From positions 415,322 to 479,321 of the forward strand of contig NZ_KZ454938.1 of the NCBI RefSeq assembly GCF_002797325.1: DNA of 64,000 nt. Direction: 5' to 3'. Numbering within the stretch: the stretch's first letter is position 1; every line of letters starts with the position of its first letter. The notes below the pieces were generated by a model. That model searched no databases. It had not been told where the DNA came from and saw only the letters and a list, made by a program, of their open reading frames with translations. Source of the DNA: Bacillus sp. FJAT-45037 (GTDB taxonomy: Bacteria; Bacillota; Bacilli; Bacillales; Bacillaceae_D). Of this stretch, positions 1 to 8,463 are shown in pieces. The position numbers were made by a program, and so were the translations under genes.

Positions 1-189
1 TATTCGACCAAGACTTGTAGTTAGTGCTGAAGTTAGTATGCCTGTTTCAAAGAACCCTCGATATAACTCTACAAAGGAGAGGAGAGGGGAAGGAAACATG
101 CGGGTTTGAAACAAGTCGATTCTATATATGATCTCCCATATCCCGATGAGAGCTATAAAGAAGAGTAGCCTTCTGACTATTATAATCAT
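1..189 (-). CDS. ABC transporter permease, N-terminal fragment cut by the window edge
   Basis: Reading leftward from the ATG at 189, 63 open codons run off the window edge. They give a basic start (IIIIVRRLL), a hydrophobic segment (LLFFIALIGIWEIIYR) and the motif MFPSPLLSFVELY. This arrangement, a first membrane helix and then a PSP motif, is typical of permeases of nitrate/sulfonate/taurine ABC importers. An AAGGAGG ribosome site lies at about 199-205, inside the upstream ATPase gene, and a GTG at 192 is an alternative start. The gene overlaps the ATPase reading frame by 68 nt, so the two are probably translationally coupled subunits of one importer. The substrate cannot be told from this fragment. 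Confidence 0.75.
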   Translation of the reverse strand, partial: MIIIVRRLLFFIALIGIWEIIYRIDLFQTRMFPSPLLSFVELYRGFFETGILTSALTTSLGRI

Positions 190-967
190 CACCCATTTCC
201 TCCTTCATCACTTTTTCAATTTCTCCAGCTAGTTGTGCATTGATTTGCTCTTCTAATTCAGCAAATTCTTTTGATGATGGTTTTCTCGGACGAGGAAGGT
301 TTACATCAAAAATATGAATAATTCCACCTGGGCGAGTTCCCATAAGTACGATCCGATCAGATAAAAGAATTGATTCGCGAATGTTATGAGTAACAAATAA
401 AATCGTTTTTCTAGTTTCTTGCCAGATGTATTGAACTTCTTTATGAAGCATGGAACGTGTCTGTTCATCTAACGCTCCGAATGGTTCATCCATTAATAAA
501 ACATCAGGGTCCATCGCAAGGGCCCGAGCGATCGCGACACGCTGCTTCATCCCGCCAGATAATTCGTGAGGATAGGAGTCAATAAACTTACTTAAATGAA
601 CGAGTTTTAAATAGGTAATCGCTCTCTCTCTTGCTTCTTGCTTACTGTATTGCTTTTTTAGACCGAATGTTACATTCTCTAAGACGGTTAACCAAGGCAT
701 GAGGGCAGCTTCTTGAAAGACAACGCCTCGATCAGCACCTGGACCTTTTACTGCTTTATCGCCAACGAATACTTCTCCTGTAGAGGCTGTTTCAAGGCCT
801 GCAACAATATTTAATAAGGTTGATTTCCCGCATCCAGAGGGTCCGAGTAAAGAAACGAATTCACCAGGTGAGACGTTCAAATCGATCTCATCAAAAACGT
901 TGTAAGATGTATTCTCCTGCTTATTATGAAAGGTTTTTCCTACGTGTTGGATTGATACTCCAGCCAT
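122..967 (-). CDS. ABC transporter ATP-binding protein, nitrate/sulfonate/taurine type
   Basis: This 281-residue cytoplasmic ATPase would energise an importer of the NitT/TauT family. It has Walker A GPSGCGKST at residues 42-50, a Q-loop glutamine near 85, the signature LSGGM at 136-140 followed by KQRVAIARAL, Walker B VLLMDE near 156-161 and a switch histidine in FVTHNIRES. The sequence resembles SsuB, TauB and related proteins. The last 20 or so residues (from about NSQKATLLY) go past the usual end and overlap the downstream permease start. The family assignment is firm. The substrate (sulfonate, nitrate, a thiamine precursor or other) is not determined here. Confidence 0.9.
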   Translation of the reverse strand: MAGVSIQHVGKTFHNKQENTSYNVFDEIDLNVSPGEFVSLLGPSGCGKSTLLNIVAGLETASTGEVFVGDKAVKGPGADRGVVFQEAALMPWLTVLENVTFGLKKQYSKQEARERAITYLKLVHLSKFIDSYPHELSGGMKQRVAIARALAMDPDVLLMDEPFGALDEQTRSMLHKEVQYIWQETRKTILFVTHNIRESILLSDRIVLMGTRPGGIIHIFDVNLPRPRKPSSKEFAELEEQINAQLAGEIEKVMKEEMGDDYNSQKATLLYSSHRDMGDHI

Positions 968-1255
968 GATGTGCTCCCTTCTTACTTTTAATAACTTAAT
1001 ATTTTATAAAACATATCAACTTAGTTGGTTTTAGGTGTTTTCAGTATATGTAGAATGAGAGAAAGTGTCAATCGTTTTTTTTGAATTCATGAGTAATATA
1101 TAAGAAAACTCAATTAAAAAGAATTTAGTTGATTTTTTGATCCATTTCCATCATTCTATAATTTTGTGGTAAACTAAGCGTTGTAATCTACTTGGATGTA
1201 CTTGAGCGATTGGATAGTAAGTTAATTGAATATAGATATAACGAGGAGAGTCGAG

Positions 1256-1801
1256 ATGACAAAACAATGGGAGATCTTAGATGCACTACGTCATACTCGC
1301 CATGATTGGCTGAATGTTATGCAATTGATTAAAGGGAACTTAGCCTTAAAACGCTATGACAAAATCGAACAGATTATTGAAGATGTGACCAATCAATCGA
1401 TCAACGAAAGCAAACTCACGATGCTTAATGTACCAAAGGTGGCAACTTATCTGCTTACCTACAATTGGTTATGTACCAGTATGAAGGTCGACGTTGATGT
1501 GATTGGTGAGACCATGCCCCTTTCAGTCCATGAAGACAATCTAATTAAACTTAGCCAAGAAATCATTGAGAAATTGGCAGATTCTAGTTCAAGCAGTTCT
1601 GAAAATCATCTTCTCGTAACCTTTTTATTTGCTAATCATAGCAAAGAGGATCAATGTCAAATTACGTTTGACTATCAAGGAACATTACAAATGAAAAAAG
1701 AGGAATGGACATCAATACTTAGTGAATTGGTGCCGATTGTGAGCGTAATGGAGTGGAATGAACATGAATGTGTTCTCCAATCGACGTTCACACTAAACTG
1801 A
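1256..1801 (+). CDS. spo0B: Sporulation initiation phosphotransferase Spo0B
   Basis: Spo0B relays phosphate from Spo0F to Spo0A in the sporulation phosphorelay. The N-terminal helix carries LRHTRHDWLNVMQLIKGN; the histidine of RHDWLN matches the phosphorylated histidine of the family. The rest is a degenerate kinase-like C-terminal domain. The length, 181 residues, is close to the B. subtilis protein (about 192). The ATG at 1256 is preferred over an in-frame TTG at 1226 because AACGAGGAGAG sits just before it. The gene lies 11 nt upstream of obg, the conserved spo0B-obg pairing, and sequence plus context make the call secure. Confidence 0.92.
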   Translation: MTKQWEILDALRHTRHDWLNVMQLIKGNLALKRYDKIEQIIEDVTNQSINESKLTMLNVPKVATYLLTYNWLCTSMKVDVDVIGETMPLSVHEDNLIKLSQEIIEKLADSSSSSSENHLLVTFLFANHSKEDQCQITFDYQGTLQMKKEEWTSILSELVPIVSVMEWNEHECVLQSTFTLN

Positions 1802-1812
1802 GGTGAAAATAC

Positions 1813-3096
1813 ATGTTTGTGGATAAAGTGAAAGTGTATGTTAAAGGTGGCGACGGTGGAAACGGGATGGTTGCTTACCGTCGTGAGAAATATGTACCAG
1901 ATGGTGGACCAGCTGGTGGAGATGGTGGAAGCGGAGCAAGTGTTGTGTTTGAAGTGGAAGAAGGCTTACGCACACTTATGGATTTCCGTTACCAACGTCA
2001 TTTTAAAGCGCCGCGTGGAGAACACGGTCGCTCGAAAAGTCAACACGGTAGAAATTCTAATGATATGGTTGTGAAGGTTCCGCCTGGTACAACGGTATTT
2101 GACGCCGAGACGGGTCAGATTATCGCTGATTTAACCGAGCATGGTCAAAAAGCGGCGATTGCTAAAGGTGGACGCGGAGGTCGTGGGAATACGCGCTTTG
2201 CGACATCAGTAAACCCAGCTCCTGAGATTGCTGAGAACGGAGAACCTGGTCAAGAGCGTGATGTTGTCCTTGAGCTTAAAGTTCTTGCAGATGTCGGGCT
2301 AGTTGGTTTCCCGAGTGTTGGAAAATCAACATTGCTTTCTGTTGTTTCTGCAGCTAAGCCGAAGATTGCCGATTATCACTTTACAACGATTACACCGAAT
2401 TTAGGTATGGTTGAAACGGAAGATCACCGTAGCTTCGTTATGGCTGACTTACCTGGATTAATTGAAGGAGCTCACCAAGGTGTCGGTCTTGGTCACCAAT
2501 TCTTGCGTCACATCGAGAGAACACGTGTTATTGTTCACATGATTGATATGTCTGCATTAGAAGGCCGCGATCCATATGACGATTACCTAAAAATTAATGA
2601 AGAGTTGAAGCAATACAATATGCGTCTTCTTGAGCGTCCACAATTGGTGGTAGCTAATAAGATGGACATGCCTGACTCAGCTGAAAACCTGAAGGCATTT
2701 AAAGAGAAATTGGGTGATGATGTTGAATTATTCCCAATCTCAACAATTACAAGAGAAGGGATTCGTGACTTGCTCCTTACGATTGTTGATCGCATTGAAG
2801 GAACACCTGAGTTTCCACTTCACGAAGAGCAAGAAGATTCTACTCGTGTTCTTTATAAGCATGAGAAGAAAGAATTACCATTCATCATTAGTCGTGATGA
2901 CAGTGGCACATTCGTGATCTCAGGAGCAGAGATTGAACGTTTAACGAAGATGACGGACTTTACACATGAAGAATCGATTCGTCGTTTCGCAAGAACGTTA
3001 CGTCATATGGGTGTAGATGATGCCTTACGTGAACGTGGTGCTAAAGATGGCGATATGATTCGTCTTCTCAAATATGAGTTTGAATTTATCGATTAA
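1813..3096 (+). CDS. obg: GTPase Obg (CgtA)
   Basis: This is an essential ribosome-associated GTPase involved in 50S maturation and stress signalling. The 427 residues have the expected three parts: a glycine-rich Obg fold (about 1-158, with repeats such as GGDGGNG and GGRGGRGNT), a G domain with GFPSVGKST (P-loop), DLPGLIEGA and NKMD (G4), and a C-terminal OCT domain (about 345-427). All G motifs look intact. The start follows a GAGGTGAAAATAC ribosome site. It is co-transcribed with spo0B and followed by a strong terminator. Confidence 0.97.
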   Translation: MFVDKVKVYVKGGDGGNGMVAYRREKYVPDGGPAGGDGGSGASVVFEVEEGLRTLMDFRYQRHFKAPRGEHGRSKSQHGRNSNDMVVKVPPGTTVFDAETGQIIADLTEHGQKAAIAKGGRGGRGNTRFATSVNPAPEIAENGEPGQERDVVLELKVLADVGLVGFPSVGKSTLLSVVSAAKPKIADYHFTTITPNLGMVETEDHRSFVMADLPGLIEGAHQGVGLGHQFLRHIERTRVIVHMIDMSALEGRDPYDDYLKINEELKQYNMRLLERPQLVVANKMDMPDSAENLKAFKEKLGDDVELFPISTITREGIRDLLLTIVDRIEGTPEFPLHEEQEDSTRVLYKHEKKELPFIISRDDSGTFVISGAEIERLTKMTDFTHEESIRRFARTLRHMGVDDALRERGAKDGDMIRLLKYEFEFID

Positions 3097-3113
3097 TTGC
3101 ATAGGATTAAATG

Positions 3114-3146
3114 AAAAACTGTCTCTTTGAAAGGGACAGTTTTTCT
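3114..3146 (+). terminator. Rho-independent terminator after obg
   Basis: The hairpin AAACTGTCTCTTT / AAAGGGACAGTTT has a two-base loop and is followed by a T-rich run. It separates spo0B-obg from pheB-pheA. Confidence 0.85.
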
Positions 3147-3175
3147 TTGTGAATGGACAAAATGTCAGAAAACGG

Positions 3176-3205
3176 TTGTCAAAACGTAGAATGGCTTATT
3201 ATAAT
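3176..3205 (+). promoter_or_regulatory. Sigma-A promoter of pheB-pheA
   Basis: TTGTCA at 3176-3181 and TATAAT at 3200-3205 are separated by 18 nt. Transcription would start near 3212. This rules out an in-frame ATG at 3149 as the pheB start. Confidence 0.7.
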
Positions 3206-3238
3206 AGGGAGAAGATTTTAATGACGGTGGTGGAGAGT

Positions 3239-3682
3239 ATGTCTCGGAAGCAATTTTATTTAGTACGTGAAGATATGCTAACAGATGCGATGCAAAAAAC
3301 ACTAGATGCAAAAGCATTGTTAGATTCAGGGAAAATCAAGAAAATCAATGAAGCTGTTACAACGGTAGGACTTAGTCGTAGTGCGTTTTATAAATATAAA
3401 GAGGGGATTTTCCCCTTTAATACGATGGTCAAAGAAAAAATTATTACTTTGTCGATTAATTTAGTCGATCGAGCAGGAACGTTGTCGCAGCTATTATCAA
3501 ACGTTGCCTTATCAGGAGCGAACGTTCTAACGATCAACCAGACTATTCCGTTGCGAGGAAGAGCGAACATCACCCTCTCGATTGATACGGCACCAATGAA
3601 ACTAGATATTGATGAGTTGATCGATCGAGTTGAAAAGATTGAATCCGTTGAGAAAGTCGAACTTGTCGGCTCGGGTTTCTAA
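3239..3682 (+). CDS. pheB: ACT domain protein PheB (UPF0735)
   Basis: This small protein has a C-terminal ACT domain (about residues 70-147), a fold that usually binds amino acids. It is always found next to pheA in Bacillus, but its precise function is not established. The N-terminal half includes SRKQFYLVREDMLTDAM and a helix-turn-helix-like stretch (TVGLSRSAFYKYKEGIFPF). The ATG at 3239 gives 147 residues, the normal family length. An ATG at 3221 is possible, while 3149 lies upstream of the promoter. The gene ends 14 nt before pheA, so the two probably form one operon. Confidence 0.88.
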   Translation: MSRKQFYLVREDMLTDAMQKTLDAKALLDSGKIKKINEAVTTVGLSRSAFYKYKEGIFPFNTMVKEKIITLSINLVDRAGTLSQLLSNVALSGANVLTINQTIPLRGRANITLSIDTAPMKLDIDELIDRVEKIESVEKVELVGSGF

Positions 3683-3696
3683 TAAGGAGTGAGAAG

Positions 3697-4581
3697 ATGA
3701 AGGTAAGCTATTTAGGTCCGGTCGGTACATTCACGGAAATGGCTACAAAAGCACTATTTCCTAACAGCGAGCGAATTCCATACAAGACCATTCCGGCTTG
3801 TATAGATGGTGTAGCACAAAAGCATAGTGATGTGGCGATCGTGCCTATCGAGAATACGATTGAGGGTTCAGTAAATTTAACGATCGATTACTTAATACAT
3901 AAACAAAGACTACCGATCGTCGGAACAATTACCATTCCGATTTCACAACAATTTATGATGCACCCAGACCAAGTGAGGCAACTTAAAAAACCAACGCGAA
4001 TCATCTCTCACCCCCATGCGATTGCTCAGTGCCATGATTTTTTGAGTAAAGAGTATTCGGATGTGGATACAGATTACATGAATTCAACAGGGGAAGCAGC
4101 AAAGTTTGTTGCGACGATGAAAGATGAACCAATTGCAGCAATAGCCAACGAATTAGCGGCTGAGGTTTACGGATTATCCGTTGTTCATCACAACATCCAT
4201 GATTACAACAATAACCATACCCGCTTTGTTGTCTTAGCTAATGGCGTCGAAACATTCAAAAACCCGACGATAAATCACAATAGTTTTAAAACAACGTTCA
4301 TGATCACACTACCTGCAGATTTCTCAGGTGCGCTTCATCAGGTGCTGTCTGCGTTTGCTTGGAGAAAGCTTAATTTATCCAAGATTGAATCAAGGCCAAC
4401 AAAAACTGGACTAGGCAATTACTTCTTTTTAATAGATGTTGATCAATTAGCCGATGATGTATTAATTCCAGGCGTGAAGTCGGAGCTTGAAGCATTAGGA
4501 TGTGGAGTCGAGATTTTAGGGAGTTACCCATGTTTTTCATACCAACAACTGAAGACTAAAAAAGTCAGCCCGTCATGTTAA
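3697..4581 (+). CDS. pheA: Prephenate dehydratase
   Basis: This enzyme converts prephenate to phenylpyruvate in phenylalanine biosynthesis. At 294 residues it is a monofunctional PheA. The catalytic part (about 1-180) begins VSYLGPVGTFTEMA and contains VPIENTIEGSV and NHTRFVVL, where the TRF motif is catalytic. The C-terminal ACT domain (about 200-280) keeps the LSKIESRPTK motif linked to phenylalanine feedback. The ribosome site is AAGGAGTGAG. The stop codon lies inside the terminator shared with convergent niaR. Confidence 0.96.
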   Translation: MKVSYLGPVGTFTEMATKALFPNSERIPYKTIPACIDGVAQKHSDVAIVPIENTIEGSVNLTIDYLIHKQRLPIVGTITIPISQQFMMHPDQVRQLKKPTRIISHPHAIAQCHDFLSKEYSDVDTDYMNSTGEAAKFVATMKDEPIAAIANELAAEVYGLSVVHHNIHDYNNNHTRFVVLANGVETFKNPTINHNSFKTTFMITLPADFSGALHQVLSAFAWRKLNLSKIESRPTKTGLGNYFFLIDVDQLADDVLIPGVKSELEALGCGVEILGSYPCFSYQQLKTKKVSPSC

Positions 4582-4598
4582 ATGGGGCTGACTTTTTT
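4558..4598. terminator. Bidirectional terminator between pheA and niaR
   Basis: AAAAAAGTCAGCCC pairs with GGGGCTGACTTTTTT around a 12-base loop. A-run and T-run flanks let it work in both directions. It overlaps the 3' ends of both convergent genes. Confidence 0.9.
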
Positions 4599-5130
4599 AG
4601 TCTTCAAGTAGATATCCTTTTGCTTTTAACGCACTGATTGCTTCGTTCAATTGGTTTTCATTTTCCGCTTCGATCGTATGAAGGTGAACGCCGTCAGTTA
4701 ATTCAAGTAACAAATTGGCTTTTGTTGCTGCTAACTTTTCAATGAATTGATGTACATCTTGCCTTGTTGATACATGAAGAGAGGCAGTGATTTCCCCGTA
4801 TAATGCGTGCTCTACGGTAACGTCGACAACCGTTACGCCAAAGTCAACGAGTGTTCGAAGCTCGTCGTCTGTCTCATTGGCTGTGTGTTTAACAGCAATC
4901 ATTTGACGGTGTTTTGGTTTTTCACCGTTTTGAAAATATAAATAACCATTGGATGTTGCGATAATGGGGTGGTTTTTAGCTTTTAAGATCGACATGTCTT
5001 GAACGATGACTTGGCGACTTACGTTAGAGCGTTGAGCAAGTTCCTTACCTGTTAAAGGACTAGCACTTTCTTTTAGCCAATGAATGATTTGATTTCGACG
5101 GTTCTCGCCGTATATTTTTTTATCTGACAT
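4597..5130 (-). CDS. niaR: NAD biosynthesis repressor NiaR (YrxA family, 3H domain)
   Basis: NiaR represses NAD synthesis and niacin uptake genes when niacin is plentiful. The 177 residues comprise an N-terminal winged helix (about 8-65, with LTGKELAQRSNVSRQVIVQDMSIL) and a C-terminal 3H domain. That domain carries the histidines that give it its name, in VEHALYGEI, ASLHVSTR and DGVHLHTIE, which bind metal and ligand. In B. subtilis the homologue sits beside nifS-nadBCA, but none of those genes are adjacent here, so its targets must be elsewhere. Confidence 0.93.
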   Translation of the reverse strand: MSDKKIYGENRRNQIIHWLKESASPLTGKELAQRSNVSRQVIVQDMSILKAKNHPIIATSNGYLYFQNGEKPKHRQMIAVKHTANETDDELRTLVDFGVTVVDVTVEHALYGEITASLHVSTRQDVHQFIEKLAATKANLLLELTDGVHLHTIEAENENQLNEAISALKAKGYLLED

Positions 5131-5348
5131 ATCTTACACTGCCCCTTTTCTTTGGAACATATTTTCACATGTGCATAGTATACCACGGATATCTTATGTC
5201 GTAATATGTACCACTAATGATACAGGTTCAGTAGGCATAAACCTATTTTTGGCATCATACATTGTGCTAGAACCCTTTTGATTTCATGGTAGTATGTTTT
5301 TTTCATACAGCCATTGGACGAATAGTAGTGTCAATACGCCTACATCGG

Positions 5349-5356
5349 CATACGAT
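5349..5356 (+). promoter_or_regulatory. Possible sigma-E/K-type -10 element before safA
   Basis: CATACGAT resembles the CATA-type -10 of mother-cell sigma factors, and safA homologues are transcribed in the mother cell. I see no clear matching -35, so this is tentative. The rest of 5131-5387 shows no other obvious element. Confidence 0.25.
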
Positions 5357-5387
5357 GTAACGAATGGTTAGAGGAGGGAGAAAGAAC

Positions 5388-7115
5388 GTGAAAATTCACA
5401 TTGTACAAAAAGGGGATACGCTTTGGAAATTGTCAAAGAAGTACGGAGTTGACTTTGGACAATTAACAGCAGCAAACACGCAGTTATCCAATCCAGATAT
5501 GATCATGCCTGGAATGAAGATCAAAATTCCATCAGGCAGTGTACCAGTGAAAAATGAAACGATGATTCAACAGCAGTCGACTAAAGAAATGCAAATGGCA
5601 TCAAAAGAAATGCCGAAAAAAGAGGCACCAATGCCACCAGCACCTACACCACAGATTCAAATGCAGATGCCGAAGATGGAAATGCCCAAAATGCCGCAAC
5701 CATCAATCCAACAAACACCAAAACCAGCACCAGCAAAGAAATATGAAACGAATATGAATATGTTCTTCTATAAACCACAGCAACCAGCGCCAAAACCTAG
5801 TGTGCAAAAGATGCCTGAAGTAAAGAAACCACCAGTTAAGCCACAACAAAAACCAGTATCAAAACCACAAGCACAGCAAAAACCAGCGCCGAATGCGAAA
5901 CCGCAAGCGCAACAAAAGCCAGCACCGAATGTAAAACCGCAAGCGCAACAAAAGCCAGCACCAAATATAAAACCGCAAGCGCAACAAAAGCCAGCACCAA
6001 ATATAAAACCGCAAGCGCAACAAAAGCCAGCACCAAATATAAAACCGCAAGCGCAACAAAAGCCAGCACCAAATATAAAACCACAAGCACAACAGAAACC
6101 AGCACCAAATATAAAACCGCAAGCGCAGCAAAAGCCAGCGCCAAATATAAAACCACAAGCACAACAGAAACCAGCACCAAATATAAAGCCGCAAGCGCAG
6201 CAAAAATCAGCACCGAATGTAAAACTTCAAGCGCAGCAAAAGTCGGCACCAAATTTGATGCCGCAAGCACAACAAAAGACGGGAGCGAATGTGATGTCGA
6301 AGGCACAACAAAAGACGGGAGCTAACATGATGCCACAAGCACAAGCGAATAAGGGACCAAACATGATGCCGCAAGCGCAATCGAATATGGGACCAAACAT
6401 GATGCCGCAAGCGCAATCGAATATGGGACCAAACATGATGCCGCAAGCGCAAGCGAATATGGGACCAAACATGATGCCACAAGCACAAGCGAATATGGGG
6501 CCAAATATGATGCCACAAGCGCAAGCAAACATGGGAGCAAACATGATGCCACAAGCACAAGCGAATATGGAGCCAAATATGATGCCAATGGCCAATATGT
6601 ATCCAATGCAACATATGATGGGACAGATGCAACCGAATATGATGCCTCAACAAATGGCACCTTATCAATCAATGGACAATTGTTGGACGCCAATTAGTCC
6701 AGTAATGCCAGGGTGTGCAAATTGCGGTTCAGGTTTCCAAGGGCAAGCATTTCCACAGCCGATGCCGCAATGGGACTGGGATCAAGACTATGATTATCAG
6801 GCGCAAGCAAACATGGCACCAATGATGCAACCAAATATGATGCCACAAGCACAAGCAAACATGGGACCTAATTTTATGCCACAAGCAAACATGGGTCCAA
6901 ATATGATGCCGCAAGCACATTCAAATATGGGACCAAGCTTCATGCCACAGCAAGCGAATCAACCAATGGCTCAAAGCAATCAACAAATGCAAATGATGGG
7001 GCAACCTAATCAACAGATGATGCAAGGAATGAACAATCAGATGATGTCCTCTCACGATTACGAGCAATTGCAACATTTGAATCAATACCGTGAAACAAAC
7101 GATTACGAAGATTAA
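5388..7115 (+). CDS. safA: SafA-like LysM spore coat morphogenetic protein
   Basis: SafA is a cortex/coat interface protein that organises the inner coat. The N terminus (KIHIVQKGDTLWKLSKKYGVDF...PGMKIKIPSG) is one LysM domain, about residues 1-50, expected to bind cortex peptidoglycan. The rest is low complexity, rich in Q, P, M, N and A. It has a tract of about 20 units of 12 residues (KPQAQQKPAPNI grading into MPQAQANMGPNM), a short cysteine-containing segment (PVMPGCANCGSGF), and a Met/Gln-rich tail. The GTG at 5388 follows GGAGGGA and restores the family N terminus; an ATG at 5364 lies upstream of that ribosome site. The LysM domain is clear. The C-terminal tract is species-specific. Confidence 0.88.
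   Translation: MKIHIVQKGDTLWKLSKKYGVDFGQLTAANTQLSNPDMIMPGMKIKIPSGSVPVKNETMIQQQSTKEMQMASKEMPKKEAPMPPAPTPQIQMQMPKMEMPKMPQPSIQQTPKPAPAKKYETNMNMFFYKPQQPAPKPSVQKMPEVKKPPVKPQQKPVSKPQAQQKPAPNAKPQAQQKPAPNVKPQAQQKPAPNIKPQAQQKPAPNIKPQAQQKPAPNIKPQAQQKPAPNIKPQAQQKPAPNIKPQAQQKPAPNIKPQAQQKPAPNIKPQAQQKSAPNVKLQAQQKSAPNLMPQAQQKTGANVMSKAQQKTGANMMPQAQANKGPNMMPQAQSNMGPNMMPQAQSNMGPNMMPQAQANMGPNMMPQAQANMGPNMMPQAQANMGANMMPQAQANMEPNMMPMANMYPMQHMMGQMQPNMMPQQMAPYQSMDNCWTPISPVMPGCANCGSGFQGQAFPQPMPQWDWDQDYDYQAQANMAPMMQPNMMPQAQANMGPNFMPQANMGPNMMPQAHSNMGPSFMPQQANQPMAQSNQQMQMMGQPNQQMMQGMNNQMMSSHDYEQLQHLNQYRETNDYED
5862..6581 (+). repeat. Tandem 36-bp coding repeats in safA
   Basis: About 20 consecutive units of 36 bp encode a 12-residue period. 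The first nine or so are nearly identical (KPQAQQKPAPN followed by A, V or I). Four transitional units follow (KSAPN, KTGAN), then units of the MPQAQANMGPNM type. Because units are whole codons, copy number can change without shifting the frame. Degenerate copies recur at about 6811-6955. Confidence 0.9.
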
Positions 7116-7123
7116 TGAGTAGC

Positions 7124-7156
7124 GAGCAGCCTATAATTTGGCTGCTCTTATTTTTT
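7124..7156 (+). terminator. Terminator after safA
   Basis: GAGCAGCC pairs with GGCTGCTC around a short AT-rich loop, followed by TTATTTTTT. Confidence 0.8.
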
Positions 7157-7245
7157 GAGAAATTTAATTGAAAACCCTCCAGTAACTAACAGACTAAACT
7201 TTGATCATTCAAGCCACATTAATGATTGAAAGGGGGAATTCAACT

Positions 7246-8250
7246 ATGAAGAAAATCGCATTGACTGTGGCAGCTGCTACAATGATTCTGGGCAGCATGA
7301 CAGCTTGTGGTACCGATAACCAAGCAAGAAACATGAGTAATAGTTATCAACAGACGGGGTTTGAGTCACAAGATATGAGCGGGGCTTACACAAGTTCTCG
7401 TTATGGTGGACAAGGCCCTGTAACAGATATGATGACACCTGATTCGCGAGGTGGCACATATGGAAGGCTCGACCAACAAGCAGGTCAAAAAACGCGTACA
7501 AATTACAACAACTACCAAGTACGTGGGGAAAAAGGATATCAATCTGCAGGTAGAGATGGATATCGAGCCAACCAGATGAGACCTGGAATGGGACGCTCAG
7601 GCGTAACGGGTAATGATCGTCCTGGGATGGTGGATGAAGATGGGTTATTACGTGGCCATGACAATACGCGTTATGGTACACAAAACCGTCAAGGAGCTAT
7701 GGACTTCCGAGCAAGAAGAACGACAGACCTTACGAAAAATCGTTCATCAAGCTACGGTATGACAGAGCGTGGTGCAAATACAATGGAACGTGGAGCGCAA
7801 AAAAGTCTCGGGACGATGGAGCGTGGAGCTTACCGTGGAATGGGAGCTGCAAAACGTGGGGCTGAACAATTAACGGGTCAGCGTACAACAACAGCGAACT
7901 ACCACAAGAATTATGACGGTCAAACAGCTCAAAAGTTAGCCAACCGTGTCGATGATATTGAAGGTGTTGACGATTGTCGTGTCATTGTACATGAAAACGA
8001 TGTCGTTGTCGGCGTTCAAGCGGATGGAGATTATGAGCAAGTTCAACAACGTGTGGAAAAATACGTCCAAAAACACGTGAAAAATAAAGATGTTCGTGTT
8101 GTAACTGATAAAGACGCTGTTGGTCGCATCCGTACAATGGATGACCAATTACGTTCAGGTGCAGCTTTTGATGAAGTTGGTTCAACATTCAATACCATGG
8201 TAAATGATTTAGGCAACGCTGTTACACGACCATTTGAACGTTCGCGTTAA
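7246..8250 (+). CDS. YhcN/YlaJ-family sporulation lipoprotein
   Basis: This is a predicted spore lipoprotein. The signal peptide MKKIALTVAAATMILGSMTAC ends in a lipobox with cysteine at residue 21. The middle is low complexity, rich in Arg, Gly, Thr and Tyr (repeats such as TMERGA). The C-terminal domain (about 225-334, with ANRVDDIEGVDDCRVIVHENDVVVG) is the conserved part of the YhcN/YlaJ family. The ATG at 7246 follows AAAGGGGGAA; an in-frame start at 7201 would mask the signal peptide. Its place after safA matches coxA (yrbB), a cortex-associated protein of B. subtilis, but this protein is longer (335 versus about 200 residues). Confidence 0.85.
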   Translation: MKKIALTVAAATMILGSMTACGTDNQARNMSNSYQQTGFESQDMSGAYTSSRYGGQGPVTDMMTPDSRGGTYGRLDQQAGQKTRTNYNNYQVRGEKGYQSAGRDGYRANQMRPGMGRSGVTGNDRPGMVDEDGLLRGHDNTRYGTQNRQGAMDFRARRTTDLTKNRSSSYGMTERGANTMERGAQKSLGTMERGAYRGMGAAKRGAEQLTGQRTTTANYHKNYDGQTAQKLANRVDDIEGVDDCRVIVHENDVVVGVQADGDYEQVQQRVEKYVQKHVKNKDVRVVTDKDAVGRIRTMDDQLRSGAAFDEVGSTFNTMVNDLGNAVTRPFERSR

Positions 8251-8260
8251 TATTATGTTG

Positions 8261-8292
8261 AAGGCAGAGCGCTGATGCTCTGCCTTTTTTAG
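8261..8292 (+). terminator. Terminator after the YhcN/YlaJ gene
   Basis: GGCAGAGC / GCTCTGCC form an eight-base-pair stem with a six-base loop, followed by TTTTTT. Confidence 0.9.
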
Positions 8293-8345
8293 CTTGGCAG
8301 TGGCATTAACTTTTACGTATTTTATAAAAAACTGGTTTTATTAAT

Positions 8346-8375
8346 GAATGAATACGCCCACCTTAGGGGATAATG
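8346..8375 (+). promoter_or_regulatory. Candidate sigma-F/sigma-G promoter of bofC
   Basis: GAATG (8346-8350), 15 nt, then GGGGATAATG (8366-8375). The -10 fits the forespore consensus GGnnAnAnTR, and the -35 fits GnATR. Forespore expression is expected for BofC. It lies about 90 nt before the gene. Confidence 0.45.
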
Positions 8376-8463
8376 AATCCGTAAATGGAAGTTTTTGTTT
8401 TAACTGATTCATAACAGATCTTTCATTCTCAGTCCGAGAAATGAAATGTTGAATGGTGGTGGT

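Noticed and set aside
3149-3238. N-terminal extension of PheB
   Set aside because: The extension lies over and upstream of a clear promoter, and the family protein starts at the downstream ATG.
5862-6581. CRISPR-like appearance of 36-bp repeats
   Set aside because: The units are contiguous with no spacers, are in frame within safA, and no cas genes are nearby.
5836-6693. Several long minus-strand frames opposite safA
   Set aside because: They arise from the 36-bp repeat being open in all frames. Their translations are monotonous hydrophobic repeats with no start signals.
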